Shown here: positions 1-8,668 of the stretch, one piece after another
Position numbering within the stretch: the stretch's first letter is position 1
How the letters are laid out: each line of letters begins with the position of its first letter
Assembly (NCBI RefSeq): GCF_030812475.1
Contig: NZ_JAUSSR010000001.1
Span: 248,001 to 312,000 of the forward strand
DNA length: 64,000 nucleotides
Source: Pseudomonas lini
Lineage (GTDB): Bacteria > Pseudomonadota > Gammaproteobacteria > Pseudomonadales > Pseudomonadaceae
Direction of reading: 5' to 3'
Notes under the pieces: generated by a model
The model's input: the letters and a program-made list of their open reading frames with translations, nothing else
Databases searched by the model: none
What the model was told of the DNA's origin: nothing
Program-made: the position numbers and the translations under genes

Positions 1-171
1 GCGTGCAGAGCTGGCGAACCGCGCAAAAAAGGCCAATGCCAGTACGGCAAACGCGGCACGCCCGAAAACGATGACGGCGGGGGAGGCGACGGCGAGTTTG
101 CCGAACACACCGGTCAGGCCAAACATCAGTGCGCCGATATGCAGGGCGCCAAGGGCGGTACGTGGAGTCAT
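1..171 (-). CDS. EamA/DMT-family transporter, N-terminal part (cut by window edge)
   Basis: The reverse strand from 171 reads MTPRTALGALHIGALMFGLT and continues as a hydrophobic segment to the window edge. Short hydrophobic helices with 'LMFGLTGVFGKLA' near the start are typical of the first EamA helix of drug/metabolite transporters in the inner membrane. Only 57 residues are visible, so the substrate cannot be inferred. The AraC-type gene at 366-1130 lies upstream on the same strand and is a candidate regulator. The intervening 194 bases are mostly a palindromic repeat pair. Confidence 0.7.
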   Translation of the reverse strand, partial: MTPRTALGALHIGALMFGLTGVFGKLAVASPAVIVFGRAAFAVLALAFFARFASSAR

Positions 172-233
172 TGCAATCCTTGATAAACATTGAATCTGCC
201 GGACGACATTCACCAACGTGAACGCGGCCAAAG

Positions 234-330
234 GTAGGAGCTGCCGCAGGCTGCGATCTTTTGATCTTGCTTCTCAGCAATCAAGACCAAAAGATTGTCC
301 GAACCGGCCCGAGCCTTCGGCAGCTCCTAC
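234..330. repeat. Inverted pair of 'AGCTGCCG-GATC' type intergenic repeat
   Basis: A unit beginning GTAGGAGCTGCCGCAGGCTG and running into GATCTTTTGATCTTG at 234-269 is answered in inverse by GCCTTCGGCAGCTCCTAC at 313-330. The same unit recurs degenerately at 60945-61027 and as a single copy at 63525-63556, so it is a dispersed family in this genome. It lies between two same-strand genes and may act as a transcript-end or processing structure. Confidence 0.75.
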
Positions 331-365
331 ATTGAACCGTGTGAGGCCTTGTGTCTGTCGGCAAG

Positions 366-1130
366 CTAGCGATTTTTGTCGCCAGCCTCGCGCCGCAATT
401 TGCCAGGCGAGGCGCCAAATTCGCGCAACACCGCGGCGGCGAAAGCGCTCTGCGAGCTGTAGCCGACCCGACTGGCAATCTCGCCGATGGGCAATGCCGA
501 ATCCCGCAGCATGCCCACGGCCATGTGCAATCGTCGGCTACGGATATAGTCCATCGGGGTCTGCCCGCATTCGGCAACGAACCGCGCGTGCAACCGGGCG
601 CTGGACAATCCGGCGATGCGCGCCAGGTCGGCGACTTGCAGCGGGTAGGCAGCATACTGATCAATATGAGCATTGAGCGCCGCATAGGGCAGACGCCGAC
701 CGCCCACGGCCTGCGGTGAGGCATTGTTGAGGCTGGCCAGCAACAGCACTGCACCCTGCTGCGCAATCACTGGATCGTTGACCTGACTGGCCGCCAGCCA
801 GTTCACCAGTTGGCTTTGCCCGGCATCCAGCGGCAGGCGCCCGGCGTTGTCGAGCAAACGACGGCTGGCATGCGCGTGATCCCCCAGTGACTGCAAGACC
901 CACTCATCGCCCGGCACATCCAGCACCAGGCAACGGCTGCCATTGGCGCTGCCACAGGCATGGTGAAAACCGGAGGGCACCACCACGAAACTCTGTTGAA
1001 CCACTCGACTACCATGCCCGTCGACCTCGAAATCCAGCGCGCCCGATAGCCCGAACACCAGTTGCGCGTGGTCGTGGCTGTGGACGATCAGCTCGTCGCT
1101 GTACTGGCGTAGCGTGAGGATCGGTCTCAT
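366..1130 (-). CDS. AraC-family transcriptional regulator (cupin sensor + AraC HTH)
   Basis: 254 residues from the ATG at 1130 (MRPILTLRQYSDELIVHSHD); a longer frame to 1217 exists but starts outside the conserved cupin. Residues ~10-90 form an AraC_binding cupin (HSHDHAQLVFG). Residues ~150-250 carry two helix-turn-helix units ('LQVADLARIAGLSSARLHARF' region and 'IGEIASRVGYSSQSAFA') with the family's closing 'FGASPGKLR'. It is a DNA-binding regulator with a probable small-molecule sensor. It precedes the EamA transporter gene on the same strand, so a link to efflux or uptake is plausible but is inference from position only. Confidence 0.85.
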   Translation of the reverse strand: MRPILTLRQYSDELIVHSHDHAQLVFGLSGALDFEVDGHGSRVVQQSFVVVPSGFHHACGSANGSRCLVLDVPGDEWVLQSLGDHAHASRRLLDNAGRLPLDAGQSQLVNWLAASQVNDPVIAQQGAVLLLASLNNASPQAVGGRRLPYAALNAHIDQYAAYPLQVADLARIAGLSSARLHARFVAECGQTPMDYIRSRRLHMAVGMLRDSALPIGEIASRVGYSSQSAFAAAVLREFGASPGKLRREAGDKNR

Positions 1131-1265
1131 CGCAGGTCTCCCGAATAAGGCGGCCAGTCTACACCGAGGGCGTACGCGAGCGCTGTCACGGGACTGACTT
1201 GCCACTGTCATGGGCAATTAATCCGGTCGGCGCAAGCTTGCCCAAACAATCGCAGAGGGTTGCCC

Positions 1266-2081
1266 ATGACCAGCGCCGAGTTCGCCAAACCCAGTCGCAA
1301 GCAACGTGTGCGAACCTTGTGGATTTCAGATGTGCACCTGGGCACCCGGGATTGCCAGGCCGAACACCTGTCGCAGTTTCTCAAGGGCTACCATGCGGAC
1401 AAGGTCTACCTGGTCGGCGACATCATCGACGGCTGGAAACTGCGCAGCGGCATGTACTGGCCGCAGGCGCACACCAATGTGATTCGTCGTTTGTTGACCA
1501 TGAGCAAGCGCGGCACCGAGGTGATCTACGTCACCGGCAACCATGACGAGTTCCTGCGCCGTTACTCGAAGCTGATCCTGGGCAACATCCAGTTGGTGGA
1601 CGAAGCCGTGCACGTCACTGCCGATGGCCGCCATTTGCTGGTGATCCATGGTGACCAGTTCGATGTGATCACCCGGTATCACCGTTGGTTGGCCTTTCTT
1701 GGCGACTCCGCCTACGAATTCACCCTGACCCTCAATCGCTGGCTCAATCATTGGCGCGCCCGTTATGGCTATGGCTACTGGTCGTTGTCGGCGTATCTCA
1801 AGCACAAGGTGAAGACAGCGGTCAGCTTCATCGGCGATTTTGAAGAGGCCATAGCCCACGAATGCGTGAAGCGTGGACTCCATGGCGTGGTGTGCGGGCA
1901 CATTCACCATGCGGAGATTCGCAAGGTGGGGGAGGTGGATTACCTCAACTGCGGGGATTGGGTGGAATCGTGCACGGCGTTGATCGAGCATTGGGATGGC
2001 TCGATCGAGTTGTACCGCTTGGCAGACGCCCAGACGCGGGAGGCGCAGCTGAAGGCGGTGAAAGTCGCGGAGCCGGCTTAA
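1266..2081 (+). CDS. Metallophosphoesterase, UDP-2,3-diacylglucosamine diphosphatase-like
   Basis: 271 residues from ATG 1266, chosen because GAGGG at 1255-1259 sits at proper spacing; a TTG six bases earlier overlaps that site. The five calcineurin-type metal motifs are all visible: DVHLG (~20), GDIIDGW (~52), GNHDE (~93), HGDQFD (~127) and GHIHHA (~209). The family includes LpxH, which cleaves UDP-diacylglucosamine in lipid A synthesis. This protein is longer than typical LpxH and stands alone, so it is better read as an LpxH-like paralogue whose substrate is open. Confidence 0.85.
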   Translation: MTSAEFAKPSRKQRVRTLWISDVHLGTRDCQAEHLSQFLKGYHADKVYLVGDIIDGWKLRSGMYWPQAHTNVIRRLLTMSKRGTEVIYVTGNHDEFLRRYSKLILGNIQLVDEAVHVTADGRHLLVIHGDQFDVITRYHRWLAFLGDSAYEFTLTLNRWLNHWRARYGYGYWSLSAYLKHKVKTAVSFIGDFEEAIAHECVKRGLHGVVCGHIHHAEIRKVGEVDYLNCGDWVESCTALIEHWDGSIELYRLADAQTREAQLKAVKVAEPA

Positions 2082-2100
2082 GGGGAATGTTGTCAGTGCG

Positions 2101-2202
2101 GGCCCCTTCGCGAGCAAGCCCGCTCCCACAGTGGGCGAGGTGAACACAACATTTGTGAACGCCAGAGAACCCTGTGGGAGCGGGCTTGCTCGCGAAAGGG
2201 CC
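2101..2202. repeat. REP inverted pair (GTGGGAGCGGGCTTGCTCGCGAA family)
   Basis: CTTCGCGAGCAAGCCCGCTC at 2106-2125 is mirrored by GAGCGGGCTTGCTCGCGAAA at 2178-2197, with the flanking GGCCC and GGGCC also inverted. The pair lies between convergent genes ending at 2081 and 2224, where it can serve as a bidirectional transcript-end structure. Confidence 0.85.
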
Positions 2203-2223
2203 AGATCAGTCACTCTGGATCTG

Positions 2224-2814
2224 TCAGGCGGGCGCATGCTCCGCCATCGCCGCCTTGTAAATCGAATTCTTCGGCTGCGCAAACAACCGCTGCATCATCG
2301 GCTCGAAAAAACTCAACGGCAGGGTGTCGTACGCCGGGTCAAACGCCGCCGCATCATATTTGGCGCAGAATTCGATCGTCGCCTGATACTGCGGATGGCC
2401 GCTGAATTGCTCGCGCAAATGCCGGTCCATGCCCAGGTGATGGAAGAAGTAGTAACCCTGGAAAATCCCGTGTTTCTCCACCATCCACAGATTCTCGGCA
2501 TTGACGAACGGCTTGAGGATCGCCGCGGAGATGTCCGGATGGTTGTAGGAGCCCAGGGTGTCACCGATGTCGTGAAGCAGGGCACAGACCACGTATTCTT
2601 CGTCGCGACCATCGCGCCAGGCGCGGGTGGCGGTTTGCAGGGAGTGGGTCAGCCGGTCCACCGGGAACCCGCCGAAATCCCCCTCGAGCAATTTCAGGTG
2701 CGCCACAATCCGCGACGGCAGCTGGCGGGCGTAGGCGCTGAAGTCGGCGGCGATGATCGCCCAGTCTTCCTGCGTGCCATCCTTCATGTGGGTGAAACGG
2801 GCGTTGGCATTCAT
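2224..2814 (-). CDS. HD-domain protein (metal-dependent phosphohydrolase or PhnZ-like oxygenase superfamily)
   Basis: 196 residues. The HD superfamily signature is visible: a histidine in 'DRLTHSLQTATRA' (~57) and the HD pair in 'CALLHDIGD' (~83), followed by further histidines in 'YNHPDI' and 'FFHHLGMDRH'. The size and extra histidines recall the small HD proteins that contain both phosphohydrolases and diiron oxygenases (PhnZ/TmpB type). No phosphonate genes lie nearby, so I do not assign a reaction. It sits 28 bases downstream of the DUF962 gene, so the two are probably co-transcribed. Confidence 0.75.
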   Translation of the reverse strand: MNANARFTHMKDGTQEDWAIIAADFSAYARQLPSRIVAHLKLLEGDFGGFPVDRLTHSLQTATRAWRDGRDEEYVVCALLHDIGDTLGSYNHPDISAAILKPFVNAENLWMVEKHGIFQGYYFFHHLGMDRHLREQFSGHPQYQATIEFCAKYDAAAFDPAYDTLPLSFFEPMMQRLFAQPKNSIYKAAMAEHAPA

Positions 2815-2841
2815 CAGCTGTCCTCTTTTGACCGATTGCCC

Positions 2842-3153
2842 TTAGAACGGCACGCGACCAAGAATCATATCCCGATACATGACGAAATCGCCGAGCAGGC
2901 TGTAAAGCGGATGCTGGAAAGTCGCAGGGCGGTTTTTTTCGAAAAAAAAATGCCCGACCCAGGCGAAGCTGTAACCCGCCAGCGGCAAGGCCAGCAACAT
3001 CAGCCAGGCGCCTTTGCCGATGGTCACGGCCAGGATGAAGATCACCAGCGTCGTGCCGATAAAGTGCAGTCGACGACAGGTACTGTTCCTGTGTTCGCTG
3101 AGGTAATACGGGTAAAACTCAGCGAAACTGTTGAAACGTCTTATGTTTTCCAC
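2842..3153 (-). CDS. DUF962 / Mpo1-like small membrane protein
   Basis: 103 residues from a GTG at 3153 (V/M-ENIRRFNSFAEFYPYYLSEH). The frame stays open upstream to 3234, but that part is not conserved-looking. Motifs typical of DUF962/Mpo1 are the N-terminal 'FYPYYLSEHRN', 'RRLHFIGT', the hydrophobic segments at ~35-75 and 'GHFFFEKNRPATFQHPLYSLLGDF'. The yeast relative Mpo1 is an iron-dependent dioxygenase for 2-hydroxy fatty acids, and the histidines used there (HF.G, GH, HP) are present here. The bacterial role is not settled. Confidence 0.8.
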   Translation of the reverse strand: MENIRRFNSFAEFYPYYLSEHRNSTCRRLHFIGTTLVIFILAVTIGKGAWLMLLALPLAGYSFAWVGHFFFEKNRPATFQHPLYSLLGDFVMYRDMILGRVPF

Positions 3154-3317
3154 GCCTGCGATCTCTGTGTTTATTGTTCTGACTGCAAGTTGTGCTGCGG
3201 GTAGCTTATTTAAGTCTAGAGTGAACAATGGCATCAGCCACTGACAATGGGCGCCACTTTAGTATCCTTCGGAAAACCGGCCGCCGTAGCCTGCGGCACA
3301 TCATTTAAGAAAACGCC

Positions 3318-4379
3318 ATGAGCGAACGAACGACATCTGCAAGCTGGACGATGGGGATTGTCAAGGCACTGGAAATGGACGGCCTGGATTGTCGGGTGCT
3401 GTTCAAGCAACTGGGGCTCGACTACGCGGCGCTGGACGATCCGGACGCGCGCTTCCCGCAAGATTCCATGACACGGCTGTGGCAGCGTGCGGTCGAGCTG
3501 TCCGGCAACCCGGCGATTGGCCTGAACATGGGCAAGGTGGTGCGGCCGGCCTCCTTCCATGTGGCGGGCTATGCCCTGATGTCAAGCCAGACCCTGGCCG
3601 ACGGTTTTCGGCGGCTGGTGCGTTATCAGCGGATCATCGCCGAAAGCGCCGACCTGAGTTTCCGCTTGCTGGATGAAGGTTACGCGCTGATTCTGACGGT
3701 CCATGGCGACCATCTGCCGCCCACCCGGCAGAGCGCCGAAGCTTCATTGGCCTGTGCCCTGGCGCTGTGTGGCTGGTTGACCGGGCGAATCCTGCAGCCG
3801 CGCAAGGTGCTGTTGCAGGGCGATGAGCCCATCGACCTCGAACCCTATAAACAAGCCTTCCACGCGCCGATGGTGTTCAGCGCGCCGTATGATGCGTTGA
3901 TCTTCGAACGCGCCGACATGGAAGCGCCGCTGCCGACGGCCAACGAGGCGATGGCGCTGCTGCATGACCGGTTTGCTGGCGAATACCTGGCGCGCTTCTC
4001 TGAAAGCCGGGTAACCCACAAGGCGCGGCAGGTGTTGTGCCGGTTGCTGCCCCAGGGCGAACCCAAGCGCGACGCCGTGGCGCAGACGCTGCACTTGTCG
4101 CAACGGACCTTGCAGCGCCGCCTGCAGGAAGAGGGCACCAGTTTTCAGACGCTGTTGGACGACACCCGGCGCGAACTGGCGGAGCAGTACCTGGCGCAAC
4201 CGGGCATGACCCTGCTGGAGATTGCCTACCTGTTGGGGTTCGCCGACCCAAGTAATTTCTTTCGCGCTTTTCGACGCTGGTTCGATGCCACCCCCGGCGA
4301 GTACCGGGTGCGGCTGATGGAAACGCCGAACCCGGTCAGTGACGCCAGAACGCCGGTATACACAGGACAAATACCGTAA
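3318..4379 (+). CDS. AraC-family transcriptional regulator with N-terminal Arabinose_bd-type domain
   Basis: 353 residues. Residues ~20-210 match the ligand-binding half of the OruR/ArgR-like AraC regulators ('WQRAVELSGNPAIGLNMGK', 'HVAGYALMSSQTLADGFRR'). Residues ~245-335 hold the HTH pair ('VAQTLHLSQRTLQRRLQEEG', 'LLEIAYLLGFADPSNFFRAFRRWF') and the closing 'TPGEYR'. It is transcribed divergently from the DUF962 gene. Its last 44 bases overlap the 3' end of trkH on the other strand, a true convergent coding overlap. Confidence 0.88.
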   Translation: MSERTTSASWTMGIVKALEMDGLDCRVLFKQLGLDYAALDDPDARFPQDSMTRLWQRAVELSGNPAIGLNMGKVVRPASFHVAGYALMSSQTLADGFRRLVRYQRIIAESADLSFRLLDEGYALILTVHGDHLPPTRQSAEASLACALALCGWLTGRILQPRKVLLQGDEPIDLEPYKQAFHAPMVFSAPYDALIFERADMEAPLPTANEAMALLHDRFAGEYLARFSESRVTHKARQVLCRLLPQGEPKRDAVAQTLHLSQRTLQRRLQEEGTSFQTLLDDTRRELAEQYLAQPGMTLLEIAYLLGFADPSNFFRAFRRWFDATPGEYRVRLMETPNPVSDARTPVYTGQIP

Positions 4380-5790
4380 TGATCTCCAGTCGGCCCAGCA
4401 ACATGCCGACCGAGAGAATCCATTTGGCGGCGTCCGGCAGGGACGCGAAGTTACCTGCCGGGCCGATGGTCTCGCCCAGCCCCGGGCCGACACCGGACAC
4501 GGTACTGGCCGCGCCGGTGAGGGCAGTCATCCAGTCCACGCCGAGCAGCGACAGCAGCAGGGCGATCACGCAGATGGTGATGGCGAAGAAGAACGAAAAG
4601 GTCAGGATCGAGCGCACGATCTCTTCGTCGAGACGGTGACCGTTGTACTTCTGCTTGATCACCGCCCGCGGGTGAATCAATTGGTTAAGGTTGGCCTTGA
4701 GCAGGATATAGGCGACCTGGAAGCGGAAAATCTTGATCCCGCCAGCGGTCGATCCCGAGCAGCCGCCGACAAAGCCCAGGTAGAAGAACAGCATCAGAGA
4801 GAAATTTCCCCACAGGCTGTAGTCCCCAAGCGCGAATCCTGTCGTCGTCACCACCGAGGTCACGTTCAGCGCCACGTGCCGCAGCGCCTCGAGCCAATGC
4901 AGCTGGGTGGTCCACCAGTACCAGGTGCCGAGCACCAGCCAGGTCACCAGCAACATGCCGAGCAAGCCTTGCACCTGCTGGTCCTTGATCAGGGCCTGGC
5001 GATTACCGCGCAAGGTCGCCACGTACAGGGTGAACGGCAGGCTGCCGAGAATCATGATGACGATGGCTACCCAGTGCACCGCCGGTTGCGTCCATTTGGC
5101 CAGGGACTGGTCGGAGGTGGAGAAACCGCCGGTGGAAATCGCCGACATCGCGTGGTTGATCGCATCGAACGGGCTCATCCCGGCCCACCAGAATGCCAGG
5201 CTGCCGAGAATGGTGATGCCGACATAGGCCGCAACGATCAGGCGCGCCACCATGTGCGAGCGGGGCATGACCTTTTCCGAACGGTCTGACGACTCGGTCT
5301 GGAACAGGCGCATGCCACCGATGCGCAGCAGTGGCAGAATCGCGACCGCCATGCCGATAAACCCGATGCCGCCGATCCAGTGCAGCAACGAGCGCCACAT
5401 CAGGATGCCGGGGGACATGTCGTCCAGGCGGTTGAGCACCGTCGCACCGGTGGCGGTAATGCCGGACATGCTTTCGAAGAACGAGTCGGTGTAGCTGATG
5501 TGTTGAGTCAGGAGAAACGGCAGCGCGGCGAAAATGCACACCACCAGCCAGCTGCTGACGGTCAGCAGGTACATGTCCCGCGGGCGCAGGTGCACATGTT
5601 CGGGTCGCCCGGGAATGACCAGGGCTAAACCTGCGACAAAGGTGATCACGCTTGCCCAGAGGAACGACGGCAGGTCGCCGGTGCGCTCGAAGATCAGCAG
5701 CGTGGCCATGGGCACGACCATGGCTACGGCCAGCGTGATCAGGAAGATGCCGATGATGAAACCAATGGTCCGTAAGGTCGGCAACGCCAT
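4336..5790 (-). CDS. trkH: Trk potassium uptake system membrane subunit TrkH
   Basis: 484 residues from ATG 5790 (MALPTLRTIGFIIGIFLITL); the open frame to 5889 is an unsupported extension. About ten hydrophobic segments are visible, with the selectivity-loop glycine motifs of TrkH/KtrB channels: 'SGITATGATVL' (~115), 'SAISTGGFST' (~220), 'VTTTGFALGDY' (~310) and 'AASTVSGVGPGLGETIGPAGNF' near the C-terminus. TrkH forms the K+ pore in the inner membrane and is gated by TrkA, which is encoded elsewhere. The length matches the family. Confidence 0.95.
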   Translation of the reverse strand: MALPTLRTIGFIIGIFLITLAVAMVVPMATLLIFERTGDLPSFLWASVITFVAGLALVIPGRPEHVHLRPRDMYLLTVSSWLVVCIFAALPFLLTQHISYTDSFFESMSGITATGATVLNRLDDMSPGILMWRSLLHWIGGIGFIGMAVAILPLLRIGGMRLFQTESSDRSEKVMPRSHMVARLIVAAYVGITILGSLAFWWAGMSPFDAINHAMSAISTGGFSTSDQSLAKWTQPAVHWVAIVIMILGSLPFTLYVATLRGNRQALIKDQQVQGLLGMLLVTWLVLGTWYWWTTQLHWLEALRHVALNVTSVVTTTGFALGDYSLWGNFSLMLFFYLGFVGGCSGSTAGGIKIFRFQVAYILLKANLNQLIHPRAVIKQKYNGHRLDEEIVRSILTFSFFFAITICVIALLLSLLGVDWMTALTGAASTVSGVGPGLGETIGPAGNFASLPDAAKWILSVGMLLGRLEIITVFVLCIPAFWRH

Positions 5791-5911
5791 GAAGTCCGCT
5801 CGGGCTGAAATAGGGAAGGGCGCCATTCTACCTGCGACGCAGGGCATGTAAACCGGCAGGGACCGCGCACTTGCAGCTAGAATAGCCAATCATTTTTTCA
5901 GGAGGTGGCCG

Positions 5912-6478
5912 ATGCAGGCTCTCGACGCTTTGCTCAACCGTGTTTCCGTTCCACGACTGCTCGAACCGGCACCCACCCCGGAGCAGCGCGAAGTGCTGTT
6001 TGCCGCCGCGATGCGTGCACCGGACCATGGCCACCTGCAGCCCTGGCGCTTCCTGACCGTCGAAGGCGCGGCGCGCGAGCAGATGGGCGAGTTGCTGGCC
6101 GAAGCGGCGAAGCTGCAGGACAGCGAAGTGTCCGAGGCGGCGCTGGACAAGGCGCGCAACGGGCCGCTGCGTGCGCCGCTGGTGGTCGTGGTGATCGCTC
6201 GCTTGCAGGACCACGTCAAATATCCAAAGTCCGAACAACTGCTGGCAGCGGGCTGCGCGGCCCACGGGATTTTGCTGGCGGCCTATGCACAAGGGATTGG
6301 CGCGGTATGGCGCACCGGTGAGCTGGCTTATTCGCCGCATGTGGCCAAAGGCTTGGGTTTGGCCGAAGGGGAAGAGGTGATTGCGTTTCTTTACCTTGGC
6401 ACGCCGCAGAAAGAGCCGCGGGTGGCGGAGAAGGTCGATCTGGCCGAGTTTGTCAGCGCCTGGCCCGGTAAAGCCTGA
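5912..6478 (+). CDS. Nitroreductase-family flavoprotein (YdjA-like)
   Basis: 188 residues, preceded by an AGGAGG site at ~5900. The short nitroreductase fold of the YdjA type is visible: 'RAPDHGHLQPWRF' (FMN/substrate edge, ~32), 'APLVVVVIAR' (~88), 'AAGCAAHGILLAAYAQGIGAVWRTG' (~112) and the C-terminal 'IAFLYLGTP'. Such enzymes use FMN and NAD(P)H to reduce nitro or quinone compounds in the cytoplasm; the natural substrate is unknown. It is divergent from trkH. Confidence 0.88.
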   Translation: MQALDALLNRVSVPRLLEPAPTPEQREVLFAAAMRAPDHGHLQPWRFLTVEGAAREQMGELLAEAAKLQDSEVSEAALDKARNGPLRAPLVVVVIARLQDHVKYPKSEQLLAAGCAAHGILLAAYAQGIGAVWRTGELAYSPHVAKGLGLAEGEEVIAFLYLGTPQKEPRVAEKVDLAEFVSAWPGKA

Positions 6479-6490
6479 CGACACAGGAGA

Positions 6491-7831
6491 TCAGGGTTGG
6501 ACGACGATCCCGGGCACCAACGGCAATTCGAGGCTGGCGATAAACCCGCCCTGCGGATGATTGGCCAGCACCAGGCTCCCGCCATGCCGCTCCGCCGCAC
6601 GACGCGCAATCGCCAACCCCAGGCCATGCCCCGCCGCCGTCTGCCCCGGTGCACGATAGAACGGCTCACCCAACTGGCTCAAATGCTCGGCCTCCACACC
6701 GGGCCCATGGTCGCGCACACTGACGACAATCCGCTCGCCCTGGCGTGACGCCTGCATTTCTATCGATTGCCCTGCGGGATTAAAGCGCTGGGCATTGCGC
6801 AGCAGGTTGTCCACCGCGCGCTCGATCATGGTCGGCCAGCCTTTGAGGTTCAGTTGCGGCTCGGCCTCAAGGCGTACGTTCTGCTCCGGCGAGCCAAGCT
6901 GTGCATCTTTTTGCAGGGTGTGGAGCAAGGCATTCAGGTCCACCTCTTCGGCGCTGGCGTTATCGGCATCGACCCGCGCCAGCACCAGGATTTCGCTGAT
7001 CAGCGCTTCCAGGCGGTCGCATTCTCGGGTCAGGCGTGGCCAGAGTTTTTCCCGCTCCTCGGGTTTGGCCCTTTCGGCCAGTGCCAGCGCAATGCGAAGT
7101 CGTGCCAGGGGCGAGCGCAATTCGTGGGATACATCGCGCAACAGTTGCCGCTGACTGCCGATCAGGCTTTGCAGGCGGGCGCCCATGCGGTTGAAATCGT
7201 TGGCGAGCACGCCGAACTCATCGCGCCGGTTGGCCAGTTTCACCAGGCTGTTCTGCTGATAGGTGGTTTGTCCCAAGTCATGCACGGCACCGCGCAAGCG
7301 GCTGAGGGGGCGGGTGATCGAAAAGGTCACCAGCAGACTGAACAAGGTCAGTACCACCAACGCGATACCCAATGCACTCAACGGCCAAAGCAGGCTTTCG
7401 CGGTGCCAGGCGTCCAGTTCCGGATGCGGGATTCGATAGATCAGCAGGTAGGTGTCACCGGTTTTAGCGCTGGTGTACTCATCGGTGAGACGACGCCATG
7501 GCAGGCGGCGATCGTCGCTGTTCTGCCGCGCTTCAAAGGCTGCCGCGCGACGGGGGAAGGTGCCGCGCACCACCGGGTCGCCGCTCTCGTTGAGCACCTG
7601 GACGTCGATGTGATACTGGCGCTTGCGCTGTTGCAGAAGATCCTGGGCCGCTTCCTCTCCCTGGGCTTCGTAGGTTTGCGTCCACTGTTCGGCCAGGGTG
7701 TTGAGGCCTGGATGGCGGCTGAGAATCCACGCGTCCTGGTTGAGCATGTGCCCGAGCAGAATGGACAGGCCCGCAACCAGAGCGATGGCCAGCCAGAAGC
7801 TGGCCAGGATACGCCAGAACAATGAGCGCAC
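6491..7831 (-). CDS. Sensor histidine kinase, CpxA-like
   Basis: 446 residues. A first transmembrane helix at ~9-29, a periplasmic domain to ~145 and a second helix at ~150-172 are followed by a HAMP linker ('ITRPLSRLRGAV'). The H-box is 'RDVSHELRSPLARLRIAL' (~240), the N-box 'NLLRNAQRFN', and the G boxes 'DHGPGV' and 'GHGLGLAIARR'. Gene order (regulator, LTXXQ periplasmic protein, kinase on one strand) and these motifs point to an envelope-stress sensor of the CpxA type. A REP pair separates it from the LTXXQ gene, which may lower kinase expression relative to the upstream genes. Confidence 0.88.
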   Translation of the reverse strand: MRSLFWRILASFWLAIALVAGLSILLGHMLNQDAWILSRHPGLNTLAEQWTQTYEAQGEEAAQDLLQQRKRQYHIDVQVLNESGDPVVRGTFPRRAAAFEARQNSDDRRLPWRRLTDEYTSAKTGDTYLLIYRIPHPELDAWHRESLLWPLSALGIALVVLTLFSLLVTFSITRPLSRLRGAVHDLGQTTYQQNSLVKLANRRDEFGVLANDFNRMGARLQSLIGSQRQLLRDVSHELRSPLARLRIALALAERAKPEEREKLWPRLTRECDRLEALISEILVLARVDADNASAEEVDLNALLHTLQKDAQLGSPEQNVRLEAEPQLNLKGWPTMIERAVDNLLRNAQRFNPAGQSIEMQASRQGERIVVSVRDHGPGVEAEHLSQLGEPFYRAPGQTAAGHGLGLAIARRAAERHGGSLVLANHPQGGFIASLELPLVPGIVVQP

Positions 7832-7860
7832 AGATAATCCTCAGACAAACACAAAACCAA

Positions 7861-7950
7861 TGTAGGAGCTGGCTTGCCAGCGAAGGCGGCGTATCAGTCG
7901 ACACAAATGTTGAATGACACACCGCTTTCGCTGGCAAGCCAGCTCCTACA
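7861..7950. repeat. REP inverted pair (GTAGGAGCTGGCTTGCCAGCGAA family)
   Basis: TGTAGGAGCTGGCTTGCCAG at 7861-7880 is mirrored by CTGGCAAGCCAGCTCCTACA at 7931-7950. It lies inside the presumed two-component operon, between the LTXXQ protein gene and the kinase gene. Confidence 0.9.
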
Positions 7951-8006
7951 ATTAAACCGAGTAGCACCAGACCCAACGGTGTTCAGCCGTTGGGTCCGTT
8001 AACGGA

Positions 8007-8453
8007 TTATTGCGCTTTTTGCGGTTGTTGCGCTTTCCAGGCCTTGAACTCGGCCCATTCCGCGCGGCGCTCGGCCTTTTTCTTCTGGATCTCGTCGAAT
8101 TGCTTCTGTTGATCCGGTTTCAGCAGGGCTCGCACGTCGGCTTCGGCTTTCTTGTGGTTGGCGGCCATTTCGTCTTTCATGGCTTTCTGGTCGGCTGGCG
8201 ACAGTTTTTCCAGGTACTTGTCGACCACTTGCTTACGCTCGTGCATCTGCTCGCCCATGATCTTGCGGATCTGCTCGCGCTGTTCGCGACTCAGGTCAAG
8301 CTGGCTGTAGGGGCCTTTGCCGTGCATGCCGTGCATCTGACCGCCGTGGCGCGAGCCGTCCATCGGACCCATCGGGCCGGCGCCTTCAGGCATGGCCATG
8401 GCAACGGTTGGCAGAGCGGCAGCGAACATCAGAGCGATAAGAGTCTTGCGCAT
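8007..8453 (-). CDS. Periplasmic LTXXQ/Spy-CpxP-like protein
   Basis: 148 residues with a clear signal peptide (MRKTLIALMFAAALPTVAMA, cleavage after ~20). A Gly/Met/His-rich stretch (~22-48, with 'HGGQMHGMHGKG') could bind metal. The helical LTXXQ region follows ('QLDLSREQREQIRKIMGEQM', 'KLSPADQKAMKDEM', 'LLKPDQQKQFDEIQ'). Spy and CpxP of this family are periplasmic chaperones, and CpxP represses the kinase CpxA. Its position between the regulator and kinase genes supports a feedback role here. Copper or zinc sensing through the Met/His stretch is inference. Confidence 0.85.
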   Translation of the reverse strand: MRKTLIALMFAAALPTVAMAMPEGAGPMGPMDGSRHGGQMHGMHGKGPYSQLDLSREQREQIRKIMGEQMHERKQVVDKYLEKLSPADQKAMKDEMAANHKKAEADVRALLKPDQQKQFDEIQKKKAERRAEWAEFKAWKAQQPQKAQ

Positions 8454-8617
8454 GGTGAATCTCCTTGTCTCGTTCCCGGTACGTTCCGGATGAGTGCAGA
8501 TTACGCAGATCTAGGTCAGCGGCGGTCAGCGAAGCGTAAAGCTTGGGTAAAGACGATTTTGTACCGTCCTGACAAACACCGATTTTGTGGGCCGACCAGT
8601 TCCTTGTGGTGTCAGTC

Positions 8618-8651
8618 ACACCGCCTTCGCTGGCAAGCCAGCTCCTACACA
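8618..8651. repeat. Single REP unit (GTAGGAGCTGGCTTGCCAGCGAA family, inverse)
   Basis: CTTCGCTGGCAAGCCAGCTC at 8625-8644, then CTACA. A single unit in the 215-base gap between the response regulator gene (8669) and the LTXXQ gene (8453); no partner in inverse orientation is seen in the gap. Confidence 0.75.
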
Positions 8652-8668
8652 GGGGACAGCATTCGGGT

